From Thermoleophilia bacterium (GTDB lineage: Bacteria; Actinomycetota; Thermoleophilia; Gaiellales; SKUG01): a stretch of 23,697 nt of DNA. A program made the position numbers and the translations under genes. Where the stretch lies: assembly GCA_025964455.1 (NCBI GenBank), contig JAOPYU010000294.1:1-23697 (forward strand), given 5' to 3'. Within the stretch, counting starts at the first letter, position 1. Every line of letters begins with the position of its first letter. This document shows, piece after piece, positions 15,787 through 23,697 of the stretch. The notes under the pieces were generated by a model. That model was not told where the DNA came from, made no database searches, and saw nothing but the letters and a program-made list of their open reading frames with translations.

Positions 15787-18411
15787 TCAGCGCTCGATCG
15801 CGATGCGGACCGTGGCGATCGCACCCGGGTCGATGCGCAGCAGCGTGGCCCCTCCCTCGAACGGCGCGGGACCCTGCGGGGTCTCGTCGAGCCGGCAGCG
15901 CAGGACGGATCGGACCGGGGCCGTGAGGCGGATCCAGGCGACCGCCGGGGCCGGCGCCGATGCCGGGACCCACCAGCGCACGACCAGGTCGCCGCTCCCG
16001 TCGTCGGCGAGCTTGAGCGCGGAATGCACCGCGTCGCCGTCGCCGCCGAGCTCGACCCCGAGCGACGCGATGCGCGCAGCCGGATCGTCGGGCGTCACGC
16101 GCAGCACGTCGCGCGCACGGGCGATCGCGCCCGATTCCATGAGCTTCGTGCTGTCCAGGCCAACCCCCGGGCGTTGCGACTGCTCGATCCCGAACGGCTC
16201 GAGCAGGAGCGGTGGTGCGAGGAACGCGCGTGCCGCGTCGAAGGAGGCGCCTGCCCCCACGCCCACCGCGAGCTCGACGCGGTGCGGGCCCAGGCACTGG
16301 CCACCGGGCGTCGCCAGCGCAGGGCCGGCATGACCCGGGCGGCCGGCGATGTCGCTCCGGCTCAGCCAGCCGACGCTGCGCAGGACCGTCAGCTCGAGCC
16401 GGCCGGCATCCGCCTCGTACTCGTGGATGCCGCGACCTGCCAGCAGCACGTCCCCCGCCCGGACGGCGCCGTGGCAGTGGTCGAGCTCGGTGGGAGCCTG
16501 GCGCCACGGCGTCGCGGTCGGGGCGTGGCGGACCCGGCGCGCCACCTGGCCCAGGTGCCCGAGCGCCTCGACCTGGTCGCTCGGCTCGAGCCCGTCGACC
16601 GCGGCGCGCAGGCGCAGGCGGTGGTCGCACGCCTCGTTGGTGAACTCGACCGCCAGCTGCGCGAGCGGGCTGGCCGTGCTCACGCGCACGCGCGCGAAGA
16701 TGACGTGGGGTCGCGTCTGCACGGCCCGCCCTGCGCGCGGGGCATCCAGCGACACCGGCAGGTCGAGCTCCCATTGCACGGCCAGCTCCGCCACGCCGGG
16801 ACCGGCGATGGTCGCCTCGGCGGAGGTGAGCGTCGCGACCAATTCCCGATCATCCGCGAGGGCCCCGAAGTCGTACTCGTCACCGGCGTCGGCCACGTCG
16901 ATCCAGTCGAGCGTCACGGCGCGCTCGCCTGTGGCGACCTCGAGCACCCGCCGACCGTCACGGTCGATGACCCGTGCCTCGAGCGCTCCAGCCCGGACCG
17001 CCTGCGGGTCGACGACCTCGGCGCCCTCGTCCCGGACCACGCCGTCGAGCGGGACCAGTCGCCCGATCGGACCCGGCGCGATCGCGACCGGGCTGCCGTC
17101 GGCGCGCGCGGCGATCCCGCCGAACCCGACGCCGTCGTGCACCACCGCCTCCTCGCCGAGCCCGAGCGCCACGCGCAGGTCCTCGACCAGGGAGTGGCCG
17201 ACCGCGAGGGCGCGCAGCGTGCGTGCCGGCATCTCGTCGTGCACCGCGTCGACGGAGCAGCCGCCGATCGAGTCGTGGGGATGGTTCTCGAGGACCAGTC
17301 GCCAGGCGTGGCGCAGGAACGGCTCCACGTCGCGAGCCGGGCGGACGCCGGCCGCCACCGCCAGCGCCATCAGCGGCTCGACGTGTGTCTCGAGCAGCGA
17401 CTGGAGCCGGTCGTTGTCCTGCTTGAGCGGGATCCGCGCCGAGAAGATCGAGGTCAGGATCGGCGCGTGGAGCGAGCCGCGCAGCTCCCCGCGGTGCCGC
17501 TCGAATGGCTGGCCGGCCGCCTCCGAGCGCCGCTCCGCGTCACGCACCGACGCGACGTAGGCCGCCAGCCCCGTGATCCGCACATCGGCGTCGGGCAGCA
17601 GCTGCGCCAGCCGCTCCACGACGCGGGGCAGCTGCTCCTGCACGGTCTCGTGGTCGCAGCCCGCGGCGAGCAGCATCGCGTCGCCGGATGCCCGGACGGC
17701 CAGGAACGGCGCGAGCTCGGCGACCCGCTCGTAGCCGGACGCATCGTCGGCGGTGTTGCCACGTCCGAGCAGCTCGGCGTTGCAGTAGCCGCTCGTGTAG
17801 GGCGATCCCTGCACGAGCGCGAGCACGTCGACGCCGCTCGGGGACTCCCATCGGAATTCGTTGCCCGTGCGGGCGTGCTCGTCGCCCATCCCGCGCGAGA
17901 AGATCGCGTTGTCGATGCCGAACCCCCGCAGGATCGCCGGCAGCTGGGCGACGTGCCCGAAGGGGTCGGGCAGGTAGCCCACGGCGAGCGGGGTGCCGAA
18001 CCGGGCCGCGACGCGACGCCCCTCGTGCAGGTTGCGGATGAGCGACTCGCCCGACACGAGGAACTCGTCGGGCAGCACGTGCCACGGCCCCACCTCGAGG
18101 CGGCCGGCACCGACCAGGCGCCGGATGCGCGGCTCCTCCTCGGGCCGGATGGCGAGGTAGTCCTCCAGGACGATCGTCTGCCCGTCCAGCACGAAGGTGG
18201 CGAACGCGGGATCGCTGTCGAGTGCGTCCAGGACGCGGTCGACCACGCCCACGAGCTGCATGCGGAAGCGCTCGAAGCTGCGGTACCACTCACGGTCCCA
18301 GTGCGTGTGCGCGTAGACATGGACGCGCCAGGTGCCGTCGCCGGCGACCGGGGGAGCGGGGAGTCGGATGGGTTGCACATCGCTACTGGGGGGGGCGGAA
18401 GGCGCAGGCAT
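15787..18411 (-). CDS. Glycoside hydrolase family 38 alpha-mannosidase
   Basis: An 874-residue zinc-dependent retaining mannosidase, probably cytoplasmic as no signal peptide is seen. The N-terminal GH38 domain opens with HTHWDREW (35-42), which supplies zinc ligands and is the family hallmark. The nucleophile is Asp149 in GYLPDPFGHVAQLP. The last zinc-binding motif is LENHPHDSIGGCSVDAVH (about 374-391). Helical and beta-sandwich C-terminal domains (about 400-870) complete the family's normal length. The closest recognisable architecture is the bacterial MngB/alpha-mannosidase II-like group, which acts on mannosylglycerate or mannose oligosaccharides; the substrate is not certain. ATG 18411 is preferred over 18432 because a TAGGAT promoter element ends 7 nt before it and would fall downstream of the earlier codon. 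No sugar transporter is adjacent. Confidence 0.93.
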   Translation of the reverse strand: MPAPSAPPSSDVQPIRLPAPPVAGDGTWRVHVYAHTHWDREWYRSFERFRMQLVGVVDRVLDALDSDPAFATFVLDGQTIVLEDYLAIRPEEEPRIRRLVGAGRLEVGPWHVLPDEFLVSGESLIRNLHEGRRVAARFGTPLAVGYLPDPFGHVAQLPAILRGFGIDNAIFSRGMGDEHARTGNEFRWESPSGVDVLALVQGSPYTSGYCNAELLGRGNTADDASGYERVAELAPFLAVRASGDAMLLAAGCDHETVQEQLPRVVERLAQLLPDADVRITGLAAYVASVRDAERRSEAAGQPFERHRGELRGSLHAPILTSIFSARIPLKQDNDRLQSLLETHVEPLMALAVAAGVRPARDVEPFLRHAWRLVLENHPHDSIGGCSVDAVHDEMPARTLRALAVGHSLVEDLRVALGLGEEAVVHDGVGFGGIAARADGSPVAIAPGPIGRLVPLDGVVRDEGAEVVDPQAVRAGALEARVIDRDGRRVLEVATGERAVTLDWIDVADAGDEYDFGALADDRELVATLTSAEATIAGPGVAELAVQWELDLPVSLDAPRAGRAVQTRPHVIFARVRVSTASPLAQLAVEFTNEACDHRLRLRAAVDGLEPSDQVEALGHLGQVARRVRHAPTATPWRQAPTELDHCHGAVRAGDVLLAGRGIHEYEADAGRLELTVLRSVGWLSRSDIAGRPGHAGPALATPGGQCLGPHRVELAVGVGAGASFDAARAFLAPPLLLEPFGIEQSQRPGVGLDSTKLMESGAIARARDVLRVTPDDPAARIASLGVELGGDGDAVHSALKLADDGSGDLVVRWWVPASAPAPAVAWIRLTAPVRSVLRCRLDETPQGPAPFEGGATLLRIDPGAIATVRIAIER

Positions 18412-18418
18412 GGCCGAG

Positions 18419-18424
18419 ATCCTA
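18419..18424 (-). promoter_or_regulatory. Leaderless-type -10 of the mannosidase gene
   Basis: TAGGAT on the minus strand followed by 7 nt (CTCGGCC) and ATG 18411. It decides the start codon, because the longer frame beginning at 18432 would start inside the promoter. Confidence 0.55.
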
Positions 18425-18454
18425 GGCCCCATGCCGGGCGCACCGCGCCCGCGA

Positions 18455-18471
18455 CATAAGCATCACTTATG
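18455..18471. promoter_or_regulatory. Palindromic operator candidate between divergent genes
   Basis: CATAAG-CATCA-CTTATG, a 17-bp inverted repeat in an AT-rich patch that stands out in this GC-rich DNA. Its centre is about 52 bp upstream of the predicted mannosidase transcript start and 65 bp upstream of that of the divergent gene. A second AT-rich stretch, CATGCATATTCATG (18477-18490), follows. Size and symmetry suit a dimeric repressor or activator; none is encoded nearby. Confidence 0.45.
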
Positions 18472-18515
18472 GGGAGCATGCATATTCATGATTCGCGCCG
18501 ATCGGTTCGAGTCCG

Positions 18516-18521
18516 TACTAT
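18516..18521 (+). promoter_or_regulatory. Leaderless-type -10 of the 18528 gene
   Basis: TACTAT followed by 6 nt (CTCGCC) and the ATG at 18528. It matches the actinobacterial -10 consensus well. No -35 is recognisable. Confidence 0.55.
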
Positions 18522-18527
18522 CTCGCC

Positions 18528-19124
18528 ATGCTCCTTGCTCGAACGACTTCAGGTATCGATCTGCTCCCGACCTCGGTGGCCACGGCCGCGCCGTTCGCCA
18601 CGCCGGAGCCCCCCGCCCGCTGGGCGCGCTGGTACACCAGCCCCATCGCCCGCATCGACTACGGGACGGGCAGCCGCATGCCGCTGTTCCACGAGGCGCG
18701 CATCCCGGCCGATCGTGGCCTGATGGGCGAGCTGCGCCCCACGTTGACCTACGGTGGCGCATCCAAGGAAGCAGCCATCGAAGCGGCTCGTCTGCTCGCG
18801 GCCACGCCCGTGCAGGTCGAGTTCAGCTTCCGCAACGGGCGCACCCGGAGCGTCGAGGTCCACCCGGCAATCGCAGTGCTGCGCGACGCCAAGGCGGGCG
18901 CCTACTGGCTCGCACCGCTCCAGACGACGGTGCAGCTGCGTGGTGAGTGGCTCGACGCGCCCCACTCGATCGACGGCCCCGCGTTCGGCGGGGACGACGC
19001 CGTGCTGCGGACGCCGAGCATCCTGAGCGCCACGCGCGACATGGTGGCGGTCGTGGGTCGCGACTCGGTGATCGTGCCCGGTCGCTGGACGAGCGCGCCC
19101 GCCGACTCGATCGTGCGCAGCTGA
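18528..19124 (+). CDS. Protein of unknown function
   Basis: A 198-residue product that I do not recognise. It has no signal peptide or membrane segment. The first 25 residues are Ala/Thr/Pro-rich, then WARWYTSPIARIDYGTG, a helix-like KEAAIEAARLLAA (about 80-92), and alternating beta-like segments (VQVEFSFRNGRTRSVEVHPAIAVL and YWLAPLQTTVQLRGEWL). The pattern fits a small alpha/beta protein. The ATG is fixed by the leaderless-type -10. It is divergent from the mannosidase across a 116-nt region with a palindromic operator candidate, so shared control is plausible but a functional link is unproven. Codon use (strong G/C third positions) supports a real gene. Confidence 0.75.
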   Translation: MLLARTTSGIDLLPTSVATAAPFATPEPPARWARWYTSPIARIDYGTGSRMPLFHEARIPADRGLMGELRPTLTYGGASKEAAIEAARLLAATPVQVEFSFRNGRTRSVEVHPAIAVLRDAKAGAYWLAPLQTTVQLRGEWLDAPHSIDGPAFGGDDAVLRTPSILSATRDMVAVVGRDSVIVPGRWTSAPADSIVRS

Positions 19125-19135
19125 CGCTGCGTCAG
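19121..19135. terminator. Palindrome containing both convergent stop codons
   Basis: CTGACGC-T-GCGTCAG. The TGA of the plus-strand gene (19122-19124) and the TGA of the minus-strand gene (19134-19132) occupy the two arms. As RNA it forms a CTGAC/GTCAG stem with a 5-nt loop, usable on either strand. Arms are identical to those at 15735-15757. Confidence 0.45.
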
Positions 19136-19419
19136 ACCGCGCGCGCGGATTCCTCGATGCCGACGACGTGGTCGAAGTCGAACGTCGCCGCGAGCTCCTC
19201 GTAGAAGCCTGCCGAGTCGACGATCGTGCGCGTGTAGGCCTCGACCCGTGCTCGCCAGCGCCACGCGGCGGCCGTGAGCGCCAGCAGTGCGCACCCGAGC
19301 ACCCCGACGACCGCGGCCAGGAGCATGGGCATGCTGCCGCTGGCGGGCGAGACGGCGAGCACGCCGAGCGATGCCGCGATGAGCAGCAGTGCAACGATGG
19401 TCGCGGCGCGTGGCTTCAT
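19132..19419 (-). CDS. Small membrane protein with two predicted transmembrane helices
   Basis: A 95-residue product of unknown function. Two hydrophobic helices (about 5-24 and 30-54) are joined by a short SPASGSMP turn, followed by a basic WRWRAR stretch that predicts a cytoplasmic C-terminus. That tail of about 40 residues is amphipathic and ends in acidic residues (VVGIEESARAV). The start is ATG 19419; the frame is open further upstream but would overlap the tkt promoter and start region. No good ribosome site or promoter is visible before it. It converges on the 18528 gene with 7 nt between stops, and diverges from tkt across a 192-nt gap that contains a GGTCGGTC direct repeat (19428-19448). 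Confidence 0.65.
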   Translation of the reverse strand: MKPRAATIVALLLIAASLGVLAVSPASGSMPMLLAAVVGVLGCALLALTAAAWRWRARVEAYTRTIVDSAGFYEELAATFDFDHVVGIEESARAV

Positions 19420-19551
19420 GTCTCGAGGGTCGGTCGGCACGGTCGGTCCGTCAACGGGGATGCGGTCGCGTGGTGCATCGGCACGGGACGGCTGTCGCCT
19501 GAGGCCACGTAATTCTTCGCGCACCTGCCCGCAGTTGCGCGGCGGGTTGGG

Positions 19552-19557
19552 TAGCAT
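19552..19557 (+). promoter_or_regulatory. Candidate -10 of the tkt-rpiB-tal operon
   Basis: TAGCAT lies 54 nt before the tkt start, which would give a leader of roughly 48 nt. No -35 is clear. A weak AGGAG lies 12 nt before the ATG. Confidence 0.35.
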
Positions 19558-19611
19558 CGACGCACCCAGGACCGCCCGTCCGACCACCCCGCCCAGGAGC
19601 CCCCTCCCTCG

Positions 19612-21666
19612 ATGGAAGCGACCGCCACGGCGCCAGCCGCGCTCGACCTGCTCTGCGTCAACACGATCCGTACGCTCTCGATGGATGGCGTGCAGCGCGC
19701 CAACTCGGGGCACCCGGGGACGCCGATGGCGCTCGCCCCCCTCGGACACCGGCTCTTCACGCGGCACATGAAGCACGATCCCGCGGCGCCCGACTGGGCG
19801 GATCGCGACCGGTTCGTGCTCTCGTGCGGGCACGCCTCGATGCTCATCTACTCGCTCCTGCACCTGTCGGGCTACGGGGTCTCACGAGACGACTTGCGCA
19901 ACTTCCGCCAGCTGCACAGCCCGACCGCCGGCCACCCCGAACGCGGTGAGGTGCCGGGCGTGGAGTTCACGACCGGTCCGCTCGGACAGGGCGTCTCCTC
20001 CGCCGTCGGCATGGCCCTCGCCGAGCGCATGCTCGCCGCGCGCTACAACCGACCGGGCAGCGAGGTCGTCGACCATCGCACCTGGGTGATCGCATCCGAT
20101 GGTGACCTGATGGAGGGCGTGGCGCAGGAGAGCGCATCGCTCGCCGCGCTGTGGGCGCTCGGCAAGCTCACCGTGTTCTGGGACGACAACCGGATCACCA
20201 TCGACGGCACCACCGAGATCTCCTTCACGGAGGACGTCGCGGCTCGCTACGCCGCCTACGGCTGGCAGGTGCTGCACCTCGACGACGTCGACGACCTCGA
20301 GGCGATCGACGCCGTCGTGGCCGAGGCGACGGCGGACGAGGCGCGCCCGACGCTGGTCGTCACCCGCACCCACATCGGGATCGGCTCCCCGCGCCAGGAC
20401 ACGCCCAAGGCGCACGGCGAGCCGCTCGGCGAGGAGAACGTGCGCCTCACCAAGCAGGCGTACGGCTGGCCGGAGGACTCCGACTTCCTGGTGCCGGACG
20501 AGGTCCGCGAGGCCTACTCGACCGTCGCCGAGCGCGGCGCCGCCGCCGGGCAGGCGTGGGACCAGGCGTTCGCGTCGCTGCGGACCGCACATCCCGACGT
20601 GGCGAGCGAGTTCGAGCGCGTCATGCATGGCACGCTGCCCGCCGGCTGGGCGGACGGGCTGGTCCACGAGTCGTTCGAGGACGCGGGCGGCGCCGCGACG
20701 CGCCAGTCGAGCAGCCAGGCGATCAACCTGATCGCACCGCGGCTCCCCGAGCTCGTGGGCGGCAGCGCCGACCTCGCCGCATCGAACCTGACGACGATCA
20801 CCGACGGCGGCGACGTCTCGGCGCTCGATGCGAGCGGACGCAACCTGCACTTCGGCATCCGCGAGCACGCGATGGGCGCGATCACCAACGGGCTGGTCGC
20901 GCACGGGGGGCTCCGCGCCTTCGGCGGCACCTTCCTCATCTTCAGCGACTACATGCGACCTGCGATCCGGCTCGCCGCCCTGCAGGGCCTGCCCTCGATC
21001 TTCGTGTACACGCACGATTCGGTCTACTTGGGCGAGGATGGCCCGACCCACCAGCCGATCGAGCACCTCGCCTCGCTGCGGGCGATGCCGAACCTGCTCG
21101 TGCTGCGCCCGGCCGAGGCGAACGAGACGCTCTCCGCATGGAAGGTCGCCATCGAGCAGACCGACCGTCCGGTCGCGCTCGCGCTGACGCGCCAGAAGCT
21201 CGAGCCGTTCCGGTACGGGGGCGACACGCGGCTGCAGGGTGCGGCCGTCGAGCGCGGCGGCTATGTGCTGCGCGAGGCGATGGGCGGCTCGCCCGAGGTG
21301 CTCATCGTCGCGAGCGGCAGCGAGGTGCACATGGCGCTCGCCGCGGCGACCCGCCTCGAGGAGGACGGCACGCCCACGCGGGTCGTGAGCATGCCGTGCC
21401 AGGAGCTGTTCCTGGAGCAGCCGCGCGAGTGGCGCGACGAGGTCCTGCCCCCGCGCGTGCGGGCACGCGTGTCGGTCGAGGCCGCGGCGACGTTCGGCTG
21501 GGACCGGTTCGTCGGCGATGCGGGTGAGACCGTGGGCATCGATCGCTTCGGGCTCTCCGCTCCGGGCGACCAGGCCGCGACCGAGCTCGGCATCAGCGTC
21601 GAGGCCGTCGTCTCCGCGGCGCACCGCACGCTCGCGACCGTCCACGCGGACACCGACCGGAGCTGA
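19612..21666 (+). CDS. tkt: Transketolase
   Basis: A thiamine diphosphate enzyme that moves two-carbon units between ketose and aldose phosphates in the pentose phosphate pathway. The 684-residue protein has the usual length. The substrate-site His lies in [10 protein letters not shown] (about 30-39). FTTGPLGQG (about 119-127) leads to the cofactor-binding motif SDGDLMEG (162-169) with Asn193 in [10 protein letters not shown]. The pyrimidine domain holds the catalytic Glu in [10 protein letters not shown] (about 417-426), followed by [19 protein letters not shown]. The C-terminal domain includes [11 protein letters not shown] and GWDRFVGD. First gene of a tkt-rpiB-tal operon, with 5 nt to rpiB. 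Confidence 0.97.
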   Translation: MEATATAPAALDLLCVNTIRTLSMDGVQRANSGHPGTPMALAPLGHRLFTRHMKHDPAAPDWADRDRFVLSCGHASMLIYSLLHLSGYGVSRDDLRNFRQLHSPTAGHPERGEVPGVEFTTGPLGQGVSSAVGMALAERMLAARYNRPGSEVVDHRTWVIASDGDLMEGVAQESASLAALWALGKLTVFWDDNRITIDGTTEISFTEDVAARYAAYGWQVLHLDDVDDLEAIDAVVAEATADEARPTLVVTRTHIGIGSPRQDTPKAHGEPLGEENVRLTKQAYGWPEDSDFLVPDEVREAYSTVAERGAAAGQAWDQAFASLRTAHPDVASEFERVMHGTLPAGWADGLVHESFEDAGGAATRQSSSQAINLIAPRLPELVGGSADLAASNLTTITDGGDVSALDASGRNLHFGIREHAMGAITNGLVAHGGLRAFGGTFLIFSDYMRPAIRLAALQGLPSIFVYTHDSVYLGEDGPTHQPIEHLASLRAMPNLLVLRPAEANETLSAWKVAIEQTDRPVALALTRQKLEPFRYGGDTRLQGAAVERGGYVLREAMGGSPEVLIVASGSEVHMALAAATRLEEDGTPTRVVSMPCQELFLEQPREWRDEVLPPRVRARVSVEAAATFGWDRFVGDAGETVGIDRFGLSAPGDQAATELGISVEAVVSAAHRTLATVHADTDRS

Positions 21667-21671
21667 GCACG

Positions 21672-22133
21672 ATGGCCACCAAGACCATCGCGATCGGCGC
21701 GGACCACGCGGGCTACGAACTCAAGGACGAGCTCGGTGCCGTGCTGTCGTCGGCGGGCTACCGGGTCCTCGACCTCGGCACCAACGGCCCCGACAGCGTC
21801 GACTACCCGGACTTCGCGGCCGCGGTCGGACGCGCGGTGCAGGACGGGACCGCCTGGCGCGGCCTCGTCGTCTGTGGCTCCGGCGCCGGCGCGTGCATCG
21901 CGGCCAACAAGCTGCGTGGCATCCGGGCGGCACTGGCACACGACACCTACAGCGCGCACCAGGCCGTCGAGCACGACGACGCCAACGTGCTGTGCATGGG
22001 CGCTCGCATCATCGGTGGTGCGCTGGCCGAGGAGATCGTGCTCGCATGGGCGGGCGCGGAGTTCACCGGGGACGAGCGCCACCAGCGCCGCCTCGACAAG
22101 GTGCTCGCCATCGAGGCGGGCGAGGAGCGATGA
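21672..22133 (+). CDS. rpiB: Ribose-5-phosphate isomerase B (RpiB/LacAB family)
   Basis: Interconverts ribose 5-phosphate and ribulose 5-phosphate. The 153-residue length is typical. The N-terminal [13 protein letters not shown] (7-19) holds Asp11 and His12 of the phosphate/substrate site. [16 protein letters not shown] (34-49) and the catalytic Cys68 in [15 protein letters not shown] follow, then [13 protein letters not shown] and [12 protein letters not shown]. The LacA/LacB branch is a possible alternative by family, but the Cys at 68 and the transketolase/transaldolase neighbours make RpiB the clear choice. GGAG lies 9 nt before the ATG, within the end of tkt. Its stop overlaps the tal start as ATGA. 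Confidence 0.95.
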   Translation: MATKTIAIGADHAGYELKDELGAVLSSAGYRVLDLGTNGPDSVDYPDFAAAVGRAVQDGTAWRGLVVCGSGAGACIAANKLRGIRAALAHDTYSAHQAVEHDDANVLCMGARIIGGALAEEIVLAWAGAEFTGDERHQRRLDKVLAIEAGEER

Positions 22134-23248
22134 CTGACATGACCCCGAACGACCGGCTCACGAAGCTCGCGGCCCTCGGACAGGCGCCCTGGCTCGACTC
22201 GATCAGCCGCGAGTGGCTCGAGAGTGGCGAGCTCGTGGCGATGCGCGACCGGCTGGCGCTGCGCGGCGTCACGAGCAACCCCTCGATCTTCCAGGCGGCC
22301 CTGCGGCACTCGACCTACGACTCCGCGGTGCGTGAGCTCGCGGAGTCCGGCCTCGACGATCGCCAGATCTTCCACCGCCTCGCCACCGACGACATCCGCG
22401 AGGCGTGCGACGTGCTGCGCGAGGTGCACGACGAGACCGGCGATGGCTACGTCTCGATCGAGGTCGATCCCGACCTGGCGCACGACACCGAGGGCACGAT
22501 CGCGCAGGCGCTCGAGCTGTGGCGCACAGTCGCCCGGCCCAACCTGATGGTCAAGATCCCCGCCACCGAGGCCGGGCTCCCGGCGATCGAGGAAGTCATC
22601 GCGGACGGCATCAACGTCAACGTGACGCTGCTGTTCGACGTGGGTGTCTACACCCGTGTGCGCGAGGCGTGGCTGCGTGGCCTGGAGCGCCTCGGCGCCG
22701 AGGGCGGGGACGTCACCTCCGTCGCCAGCGTCGCGTCGTTCTTCGTCAGCCGTGTCGACACCAAGGTCGACGCGCTCCTCGATGCGCGCGACTCCGACGA
22801 CTGTCGCGAGCTGCGCGGCACGGCCGCGGTGGCGAACGCCGTCGTCGCCTGGGCCGATGCGCAGCGGCTCGTCGAGGATCCGCGCTGGGCGCCGCTCGCC
22901 GCGGCTGGCGCGCGGCCGCAGCGGCTGCTGTGGGCCAGCACCGGCACCAAGGATCCGAGCTTCTCGCCGACCAAGTACGTCGACGAGCTGATCGCCCCCG
23001 ACACCGTCAACACCCTGCCCTTGCCGACGCTCGAGGCGTACGCCGCCGGCACGGGTGATCCCGTCGTGACGATCGACGAGGAGCGCGTCGGGCGCGCACG
23101 GCGGGAGCTGGACCGCCTCGCCGAGTGCGGCATCGACATGTCCGAGGTCACCGACGAGCTCCGTGACGAGGGCGTCGCCGCATTCGTCGCCGCATTCGAC
23201 GGCCTCCTCGCCGACGTCGTCACCAAGCGCACGGCGATCACGAGCTGA
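22130..23248 (+). CDS. tal: Transaldolase
   Basis: Transfers a dihydroxyacetone unit from sedoheptulose 7-phosphate to glyceraldehyde 3-phosphate. The 372-residue TIM-barrel protein has the family signature GVTSNPSIF (46-54) and the Schiff-base Lys142 in [12 protein letters not shown], followed by INVNVTLLF (about 161-169) and [15 protein letters not shown]. Later, [19 protein letters not shown] and [10 protein letters not shown] belong to the long actinobacterial/cyanobacterial-type transaldolase. The start at 22130 overlaps the rpiB stop (ATGA); an ATG at 22139 has better spacing from GAGGAG and is an alternative. Genes for glucose-6-phosphate dehydrogenase or isomerase, often next in such operons, do not follow here. 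Confidence 0.96.
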   Translation: MTDMTPNDRLTKLAALGQAPWLDSISREWLESGELVAMRDRLALRGVTSNPSIFQAALRHSTYDSAVRELAESGLDDRQIFHRLATDDIREACDVLREVHDETGDGYVSIEVDPDLAHDTEGTIAQALELWRTVARPNLMVKIPATEAGLPAIEEVIADGINVNVTLLFDVGVYTRVREAWLRGLERLGAEGGDVTSVASVASFFVSRVDTKVDALLDARDSDDCRELRGTAAVANAVVAWADAQRLVEDPRWAPLAAAGARPQRLLWASTGTKDPSFSPTKYVDELIAPDTVNTLPLPTLEAYAAGTGDPVVTIDEERVGRARRELDRLAECGIDMSEVTDELRDEGVAAFVAAFDGLLADVVTKRTAITS

Positions 23249-23280
23249 GCTGCGCGGCGCGCACGCGCCCGAGAATTGCG

Positions 23281-23312
23281 ACGGGGCCCGAGCTGCAGGC
23301 GTCGGGCCCCGT
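23281..23312 (+). terminator. Terminator of the tkt-rpiB-tal operon
   Basis: ACGGGGCCCGA and TCGGGCCCCGT form a perfect 11-bp stem around a 10-nt loop, 32 nt after the tal stop. No U tract follows. The remaining gap to 23480 shows no gene that I can support. Confidence 0.75.
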
Positions 23313-23479
23313 GGCGTGGGGTGCTACCGGTGTGTCCCGGTGCTGACCATGCCGTCGCCCCTCGGGGCGCTGGCCGGATGTCGTGGTCGCAGTCGGCCTG
23401 GGGGGCATCGTGCGGACGTCCGGTTGATGAGAGGGTCGCGCCCTTCGGTTGCAGGCGGAGCGACGGCTCGGTCGTATCG

Positions 23480-23499
23480 TTCCCGCGCAGGAGCGGGAA
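23480..23499 (-). terminator. Hairpin after the edge gene, REP-like
   Basis: TTCCCGC and GCGGGAA form a perfect 7-bp stem with a 6-nt loop, 8 nt past the stop of the minus-strand gene at the window edge. The motif also resembles the short TTCCCGC...GCGGGAA palindromes scattered through many bacterial genomes. Confidence 0.5.
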
Positions 23500-23507
23500 T
23501 GCTTGGA

Positions 23508-23697
23508 TCAGGTCCGGCGCAGCTCCTGCATCATCGCTGCGAGGCGCTGGATCGAATCGTGCGTCGCGTCGGCCGGCTGGACGCCGGTGACCGGGCTGGC
23601 GTAGGACGGCACCACCAGACCGGCGGGCGTCACCGCCTCGCCCCGGGCGTTGACGTGGAGCGCCACCGGCGCGTTGGTCGGTCGCGCCGCCGTGGCG
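23508..23697 (-). CDS. C-terminal fragment of an unidentified protein
   Basis: An open frame of 62 codons enters from the window edge and ends in TGA (23510-23508). The residues include VALHVNARGEAVTPAGLVVPSYASPVTG and end in a helix-like IQRLAAMMQELRRT. Third positions are mostly G or C as in neighbouring genes, and a hairpin follows directly, which supports a real gene end. The family cannot be named from this piece. Confidence 0.55.
   Translation of the reverse strand, partial: ATAARPTNAPVALHVNARGEAVTPAGLVVPSYASPVTGVQPADATHDSIQRLAAMMQELRRT

Noticed and set aside
18412..18432. Mannosidase start at 18432
   Set aside because: A TAGGAT promoter element lies between this ATG and the one at 18411, so the upstream codon would not be transcribed from it.
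15769..18459. 896-codon open frame on the plus strand opposite the mannosidase
   Set aside because: The GH38 motifs on the minus strand are unambiguous; the plus frame is rich in Arg/Asp/His/Val with no recognisable fold.
19882..21645. 587-codon open frame on the minus strand opposite tkt
   Set aside because: Antisense shadow of transketolase, typical of high-GC third-position bias.

Overview
The window is about 70% GC and looks like ordinary chromosome from a high-GC Gram-positive bacterium. The clues are lipoprotein signal sequences, a Bacillus/actinobacterial-type SOS box, a class II tRNA-Leu without an encoded CCA, and many leaderless-type promoters (a TAnnnT hexamer 6-7 nt before ATG). 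Chemotaxis genes together with these traits suggest a motile deep-branching actinobacterium, perhaps class Thermoleophilia (Solirubrobacter/Conexibacter/Patulibacter-like). That placement is inference, not proof. I see no phage, transposon, integrase, CRISPR array or rRNA.

Layout. Positions 1-2771 (minus) hold a chemotaxis operon cheW-cheR-cheA, with cheA cut by the window edge. Positions 2982-3686 (minus) hold lexA, whose SOS box overlaps its own start codon. A divergent tRNA-Leu(GAG) follows at 3765-3850 (plus) with a strong hairpin terminator. Positions 3944-5909 (plus) encode a NarL-type sensor kinase and response regulator. A small secreted protein (minus) and a lipoprotein with acidic and Pro-Lys blocks (plus) lie at 5953-7475. 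Positions 7472-13631 (minus) are a complete oligopeptide/dipeptide ABC importer read oppA-B-C-D-F. Positions 13830-15682 (minus) carry secG, a metallo-beta-lactamase-fold hydrolase and a small secreted protein. Positions 15787-18411 (minus) encode a GH38 alpha-mannosidase, divergent from an unrecognised gene (18528-19124, plus). A two-helix membrane protein (minus) follows. Positions 19612-23248 (plus) are a non-oxidative pentose phosphate operon tkt-rpiB-tal. The C-terminal end of an unidentified minus-strand gene closes the window.

How it works together. The window joins peptide import, sugar-phosphate interconversion, mannoside hydrolysis, chemosensing and the SOS master repressor. No single pathway unites it, and I found no convincing new multi-gene system. 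The most informative signals are regulatory: six genes share a leaderless promoter geometry that also fixes their start codons; LexA appears to control itself at the start codon; a 28-nt perfect palindrome with a pyrimidine tract separates oppA from oppB; and operator-like palindromes sit upstream of the mannosidase pair and the lipoprotein. No stretch longer than 300 bases lacks a gene.
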